From positions 1-38,124 of the forward strand of contig NZ_LZKR01000050.1 in the NCBI RefSeq assembly GCF_001672915.1: a DNA stretch of 38,124 bases, given 5' to 3'. Below, one piece after another: positions 34,482 to 38,124 of the stretch; the stretch's first letter is position 1, and each line of letters starts with the position of its first letter. Made by a program: the position numbers and the translations under genes. The DNA comes from Mycobacterium sp. 1245805.9 (GTDB lineage Bacteria; Actinomycetota; Actinomycetes; Mycobacteriales; Mycobacteriaceae). The notes under the pieces are model-generated. The model did not search any database. It was not told the DNA's origin and saw nothing but the letters and a program-made list of their open reading frames with translations.

Positions 34482-36646
34482 TCGACGGCGGCCCGGCCCG
34501 TCACCTCACGCTCACCGCCAGGCTGAACACCTCCGCCGTCGACTCCCGCCGCGGCGTCGTCCGAATCCACCCCAATGTCGTTGCGGCCCTTGGTATCCGG
34601 GAGTGGGACGCGGTCTCCCTGACCGGGTCGCGGACGACCGCGGCCGTCGTCGGCCTGGCCGGCCCGGACACCCCGGTCGGCATCGCGCTGCTCGACGACG
34701 TGACGCTGTCCAACGCCGGGCTGCGCGAGGGCACCGCGGTGATCGTCGGCGCGGTCACCGTGTACGGCGCGCGGTCGGTGACGCTGTCCGGCTCGTCCAT
34801 GGCCGCCGCCTCGATCACGCCGGTCACGCTGCGACAGGCGCTGCTGGGCAAGGTGATGACCGTCGGCGACGCCGTGTCGCTGCTGCCGCGCGACCTGGGT
34901 CCGGGGACGTCGACGTCGGCCGCCACCCGGGCGCTGGCGTCCGCGGTCGGGATCAGCTGGACCTCGGAGTTGTTGACGGTCACGGAGGTCGACCCGGACG
35001 GGCCGGTCAGCGTGCAGCCAAACTCGTTGGTCAGCTGGGGAACCGGGGTCCCGGCCGTCGGGAGCTCGCACGAGCAGCTTCCCACCGGCACCCCGGAGAT
35101 CCTCGTCGAGGAGCTGAAGGGCTCGCAGCCGCAGGCCGCCAAACTCGCCGAGTGGCTCAAGCTCTCGCTCGATGAGCCGCACCTGCTCAAGAGCCTGGGC
35201 GCGGGCACCAACCTCGGCGTGCTGGTGTCGGGGCCGGCCGGCGTGGGCAAGGTGACGCTGGTGCGCGCGGTCTGCGACAGCCGCAGGCTGATCGAGCTCG
35301 ACGGCCCCGAGGTGGGCGCGCTGGCCGCCGACGACCGGCTGAAAACCGTTGCCGCGGCGGTGAAGAAGGTGCGCGACGGCGGCGGCGTCCTGTTGATCGC
35401 CGACGTCGACGCGCTGCTGCCGGCCCCCCCGGAGCCGGTGGCCGCGCTGATCCTCGGCGAGCTGCGCGCCGCCGTCGCCACCGGCGGCGTCGCATTGATC
35501 GCCACCTCCGCGCACCCCGACCAGCTCGACGCCCGGCTGCGCGCCCCCGACCTGTGCGACCGCGAGCTGGGCCTGCCGCTGCCCGACGCCGCCACCCGCA
35601 AGGCGCTGCTGGAGGCGCTGCTCAAGCCGGTGCCCACGGGCGATCTCGACCTCGACGAGATCGCCGGTCGCACACCGGGTTTCGTCGTCGCCGATCTCGC
35701 CGCGCTGGTGCGTGAGGCCGCGCTGCGGGCGGCGTCGCGCGCCAGCGCCGACGGGCAGCCACCGAAGCTGAATCAGGACGACCTCGTCGGCGCGCTGACC
35801 GTCATCCGGCCGCTGTCCCGCTCGGCCAGCGAGGAGCTGACGGTCGGCAACGTCACGCTCGACGACGTCGGCGACATGGCCGAGGCCAGGCAGGCCCTGA
35901 CCGAGGCGGTGTTGTGGCCGCTGCAGCATCCCGACACCTTCGCCCGGCTCGGCGTCGATCCCCCGCGCGGCGTGCTGCTGTACGGCCCGCCCGGCTGCGG
36001 CAAGACGTTCATCGTCCGCGCCCTGGCCAGCACGGGGCAGCTGTCCGTGCACGCGGTCAAGGGCTCCGAGCTGATGGACAAGTGGGTGGGCAGCTCGGAA
36101 AAGGCGGTGCGCGAACTGTTTCGGCGGGCCCGCGATTCCGCGCCGTCGCTGGTGTTCCTCGACGAGGTGGACGCGCTGGCGCCGCGGCGCGGGCAGACCT
36201 TTGACTCCGGCGTGACCGACCGGGTGGTGGCCGCGCTGCTGACCGAGCTCGACGGCATCGACCCGCTGCGCGACGTCGTGGTGCTGGGCGCCACCAACCG
36301 GCCCGACCTGATCGACCCGGCGCTGCTGCGCCCGGGCCGGCTGGAGCGGTTGGTGTTCGTCGAACCGCCCGACGCCGCGGCCCGCGGCGAAATCCTGCGC
36401 ACGGCGGGCAAATCCATCCCGCTGAGCGACGACGTCGACCTCGACGCGGTGGCCGCCTCGCTCGACGGCTACAGCGCCGCCGACTGCGTCGCGCTGCTGC
36501 GGGAGGCCGCGCTGACCGCGATGCGGCGATCCCTCGACGCCTCCGACGTGACGGCCGCGGACCTCGACGCCGCCCGCAAGACCGTGCGCCCCTCGCTGGA
36601 CCCCACGCAGGTGGACTCCCTACGCGCGTTCGGCACGTCTCTCTAG
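34478..36646 (+). CDS. Cdc48/VCP-like double AAA ATPase, Rv0435c-like
   Basis: The 722-residue protein has an N-terminal double-psi-barrel-like domain (to about residue 190) and two AAA modules, as in Cdc48/p97. D2 is intact: Walker A GPPGCGKT at 503-510, Walker B LDEVDAL with Asp562-Glu563, sensor GATNRPDLID and arginine fingers RPGRLERL. D1 is degenerate: Walker A GPAGVGKV (Val259 in place of Thr/Ser) and Walker B ADVD (residues 308-311) without the catalytic Glu. D1 may therefore bind but not split ATP. Such machines unfold or pull apart protein complexes. The ATG overlaps the pssA stop, an unusual pairing that hints at a membrane-lipid role. Its 3' end overlaps a converging gene by 27 bases. 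Confidence 0.92.
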   Translation: MIDGGPARHLTLTARLNTSAVDSRRGVVRIHPNVVAALGIREWDAVSLTGSRTTAAVVGLAGPDTPVGIALLDDVTLSNAGLREGTAVIVGAVTVYGARSVTLSGSSMAAASITPVTLRQALLGKVMTVGDAVSLLPRDLGPGTSTSAATRALASAVGISWTSELLTVTEVDPDGPVSVQPNSLVSWGTGVPAVGSSHEQLPTGTPEILVEELKGSQPQAAKLAEWLKLSLDEPHLLKSLGAGTNLGVLVSGPAGVGKVTLVRAVCDSRRLIELDGPEVGALAADDRLKTVAAAVKKVRDGGGVLLIADVDALLPAPPEPVAALILGELRAAVATGGVALIATSAHPDQLDARLRAPDLCDRELGLPLPDAATRKALLEALLKPVPTGDLDLDEIAGRTPGFVVADLAALVREAALRAASRASADGQPPKLNQDDLVGALTVIRPLSRSASEELTVGNVTLDDVGDMAEARQALTEAVLWPLQHPDTFARLGVDPPRGVLLYGPPGCGKTFIVRALASTGQLSVHAVKGSELMDKWVGSSEKAVRELFRRARDSAPSLVFLDEVDALAPRRGQTFDSGVTDRVVAALLTELDGIDPLRDVVVLGATNRPDLIDPALLRPGRLERLVFVEPPDAAARGEILRTAGKSIPLSDDVDLDAVAASLDGYSAADCVALLREAALTAMRRSLDASDVTAADLDAARKTVRPSLDPTQVDSLRAFGTSL

Positions 36647-37228
36647 GTGGCTCTCTAGCACCGCGCGGGCCGAGGCCGCGACGTCGGCCTCGAGCCAGGG
36701 CGGCATCGGCTCGTCGTGCGCGTGCCGGCGGACGACGGCATACGGCAGGTCGGCCACCGCGCGCGCGACGGCGTCGACCGATCGGCGGTCGCGCCTTCCG
36801 TACAGTTGCTTCGCCAGGACCGAAAGCCGTTCGGTCAGGGGCGCGTTCATCGCGGCGAGGGTTTCCCGGAACGCCGCGTCGGGCTCGCCGTCGAGCAGGT
36901 CGGTGGGCCGGATGGTCAACAACAGCCGGGCGTCCTCGGGGATCTCGCGGGCGAAGCCGACGGCGGCCACGGCCATCGCGGCCGCCGTGTCGAGGGGCGT
37001 CTCGCCCTCGCCGGCCAGCGCCCGCGCCTGGAAGCGCTCCAGCGCCCGCAGCCACGCCGCCGTCAGGATGCCGTCGCGGTTGCCGAACCGGTGATACAGC
37101 GTGCCGGCCGGCGCGCCGCTCGCGTCGGAGATCGCGGCGACGCTGGCCGCCCGCGGCCCCCCGTCGAGCACCAGCGCGCGGGCTGCGTCGAGGATCACAT
37201 CGGTTTCGTGCTTCCGTGGAGGCGCCAT
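36620..37228 (-). CDS. TetR family transcriptional regulator
   Basis: The 202-residue regulator has an N-terminal helix-turn-helix (SVAAISDASGAPAGTLYHRF, residues about 29-48) and a ligand domain. It diverges from the SRPBCC gene at 37250 with only 21 bases between the two starts, so both promoters overlap and an imperfect inverted repeat sits at the second start. Control of the neighbouring gene is likely. The 3' end overlaps the ATPase gene by 27 bases on the opposite strand. The ligand is unknown. Confidence 0.88.
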   Translation of the reverse strand: MAPPRKHETDVILDAARALVLDGGPRAASVAAISDASGAPAGTLYHRFGNRDGILTAAWLRALERFQARALAGEGETPLDTAAAMAVAAVGFAREIPEDARLLLTIRPTDLLDGEPDAAFRETLAAMNAPLTERLSVLAKQLYGRRDRRSVDAVARAVADLPYAVVRRHAHDEPMPPWLEADVAASARAVLESHLERRAERA

Positions 37229-37237
37229 GATCTAGTA

Positions 37238-37257
37238 CATTCCTTCTATATGGAACG
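37238..37257. promoter_or_regulatory. Imperfect inverted repeat over a start codon, possible TetR operator
   Basis: CATTCC and GGAACG pair at five of six positions around eight bases. The repeat spans the ATG at 37250 in the short gap between the divergent TetR and SRPBCC genes. Confidence 0.35.
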
Positions 37258-38044
37258 ATTACCCTATATCGATGAGCATGCCATAACCGTGAGCGCGAGT
37301 CGCGACGACACGTGGTCGGCGCTGCTGCGGGTGATGTGCCGGGACCCGCGCGACCCCGCCACCGTCCCGATCGGCTTCGTCCTGGACGGGGCGCGGCGAC
37401 CGGAGCTGTTCGCGCTCAAGGGCCGCCACCCGTTCGCGATCTACCGGTGGGTGTTCGAGTTGGACGACGTGGCACCCGGCACCCGGGTGCGTTCGGCAAC
37501 CTGGGCGGCCTTCCCCGGCATCCACGGCAAGGCCTATCGCGCGCTGGTCATCGGAACCGGCGCACACCGGATCGTGGTGCGCAGGGTGCTGAGACGCATT
37601 GCGGCGTCGGCGCTCGAGGCCGATTACGCGGACGTCTTCGAAGCCCCCATCCCGCACGGCGATTCGCGCACCGCCGAACAGGCGCTCCGCGACGCGGTGG
37701 GGCGGAATCCGGGCGCGGGCGGGAACGTGGTGTGGTGGATCCACCGCCACGTGCTTCGGTTTCATCTCGGGCCGTATTCCACGCCGGACCACATCATCGG
37801 CTGGCCGATCACGCGTTCGGATCACGACGAGATCGTGCTGACGACGCGCGGCCCGCTGATGCGCGGCGAGCTGACGCTGCGACGCCGGGACGGCCACGCT
37901 GCGCTCACCACCCGCCTGCGTTACCGCCACAAGGTCGCCGCCCGTACGGTCTGGGCCGTGATCGGTCCGCTGCATCGGGCCGTGGCGCCGCGACTGGTGC
38001 AGCGCGCCGCCCGTCAACGCCTTCCCCGGATGGCCGGATGCTGA
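37250..38044 (+). CDS. SRPBCC-like two-domain protein
   Basis: The 264-residue product has an N-terminal START/SRPBCC-like domain (residues about 8-125, from AITVSASRDDTWSALLRVM, with GRHPFAIYRWVFELD and AFPGIHGKAYRALVIG). A C-terminal domain with IGWPITRSDHDEIVL and the ending VWAVIGPLHRAVAPRL recurs in actinobacterial DUF2867/SRPBCC relatives. The fold makes a cavity for hydrophobic ligands, so binding or modification of a lipid or aromatic compound is possible. No catalytic residues can be named. It is divergent from a TetR gene and overlaps the next SRPBCC-like start by seven bases. Confidence 0.65.
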   Translation: MERLPYIDEHAITVSASRDDTWSALLRVMCRDPRDPATVPIGFVLDGARRPELFALKGRHPFAIYRWVFELDDVAPGTRVRSATWAAFPGIHGKAYRALVIGTGAHRIVVRRVLRRIAASALEADYADVFEAPIPHGDSRTAEQALRDAVGRNPGAGGNVVWWIHRHVLRFHLGPYSTPDHIIGWPITRSDHDEIVLTTRGPLMRGELTLRRRDGHAALTTRLRYRHKVAARTVWAVIGPLHRAVAPRLVQRAARQRLPRMAGC

Positions 38045-38124
38045 AACACCTTGTGGCGGTACGACCATCGGAACGAACGGCGTCGCTGCCCTGCGACGCG
38101 CTGCTCCCCAGCCCCGCCGTCCGG
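38038..38124 (+). CDS. SRPBCC family protein, 3' part beyond the window
   Basis: The frame from ATG 38038 is open to the window edge. Its first residues, MLKHLVAVRP, lead into LPCDALLPSPAVR, which recalls the N-terminal part of actinobacterial SRPBCC proteins that begin with a D-x-LVP-x-P segment. The seven-base overlap with the upstream stop suggests coupled translation. Only 29 residues are visible, so the family is tentative. Confidence 0.4.
   Translation, partial: MLKHLVAVRPSERTASLPCDALLPSPAVR

Overview
The window is high-GC DNA with actinobacterial codon use, many GTG starts, a PPE-MPTR protein, MmpS/MmpL transporters and a GroEL2 gene behind CIRCE operators. It is a slow-growing mycobacterium. 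The gene order follows, in reverse numbering, the Mycobacterium tuberculosis interval Rv0457c to Rv0435c, and the extra genes suggest a non-tuberculous species of the M. avium complex type (species call is inference). H37Rv names are used by recalled homology; no database search was run.

Layout. 1-4983: end of a prolyl oligopeptidase, small secreted and membrane proteins, a proline-rich surface protein, an EchA2-type crotonase, an Rv0455c-like periplasmic protein and a Cys-rich small protein. 4998-12907: two MmpS/MmpL transport pairs facing away from each other around a TetR gene, with clear repeat operators and an IdeR-like iron box. With the Rv0455c homologue this looks like a siderophore-export locus carrying an extra transporter. 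12939-19987: a DipZ-like thiol-redox membrane protein, then a tightly overlapping operon of flavin amine oxidase, DUF1365, UfaA1, DUF1295, SigK and anti-sigma RskA. The DipZ gene and the operon carry matching SigK-type promoters, each six bases before the start codon. 19980-25367: accessory membrane, DinB and VOC genes, an N-acyl-D-amino-acid deacylase-type amidohydrolase, PPE10-like protein and a flavin-binding small protein. 25465-27291: terminator, groEL2 and two CIRCE elements. 27305-31623: TetR, SDR, cupin, a Baeyer-Villiger-type monooxygenase and a VOC protein; apart from the SDR these are extra relative to M. tuberculosis. 31677-36646: moeA2, psd, pssA and a Cdc48-like AAA ATPase. 36620-38124: TetR divergent from SRPBCC-family genes.

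Themes. At least a dozen genes have a TANNNT-type -10 box 6-8 bases before the start codon, which predicts leaderless mRNAs. In three places the -10 box begins with the stop codon of the gene before it. The strongest candidates for new biology are the SigK-linked DipZ plus fatty-acid-modification module and the TetR/iron-box controlled double MmpS/MmpL locus. No RNA genes, insertion sequences, prophage, CRISPR arrays or tRNAs were seen.
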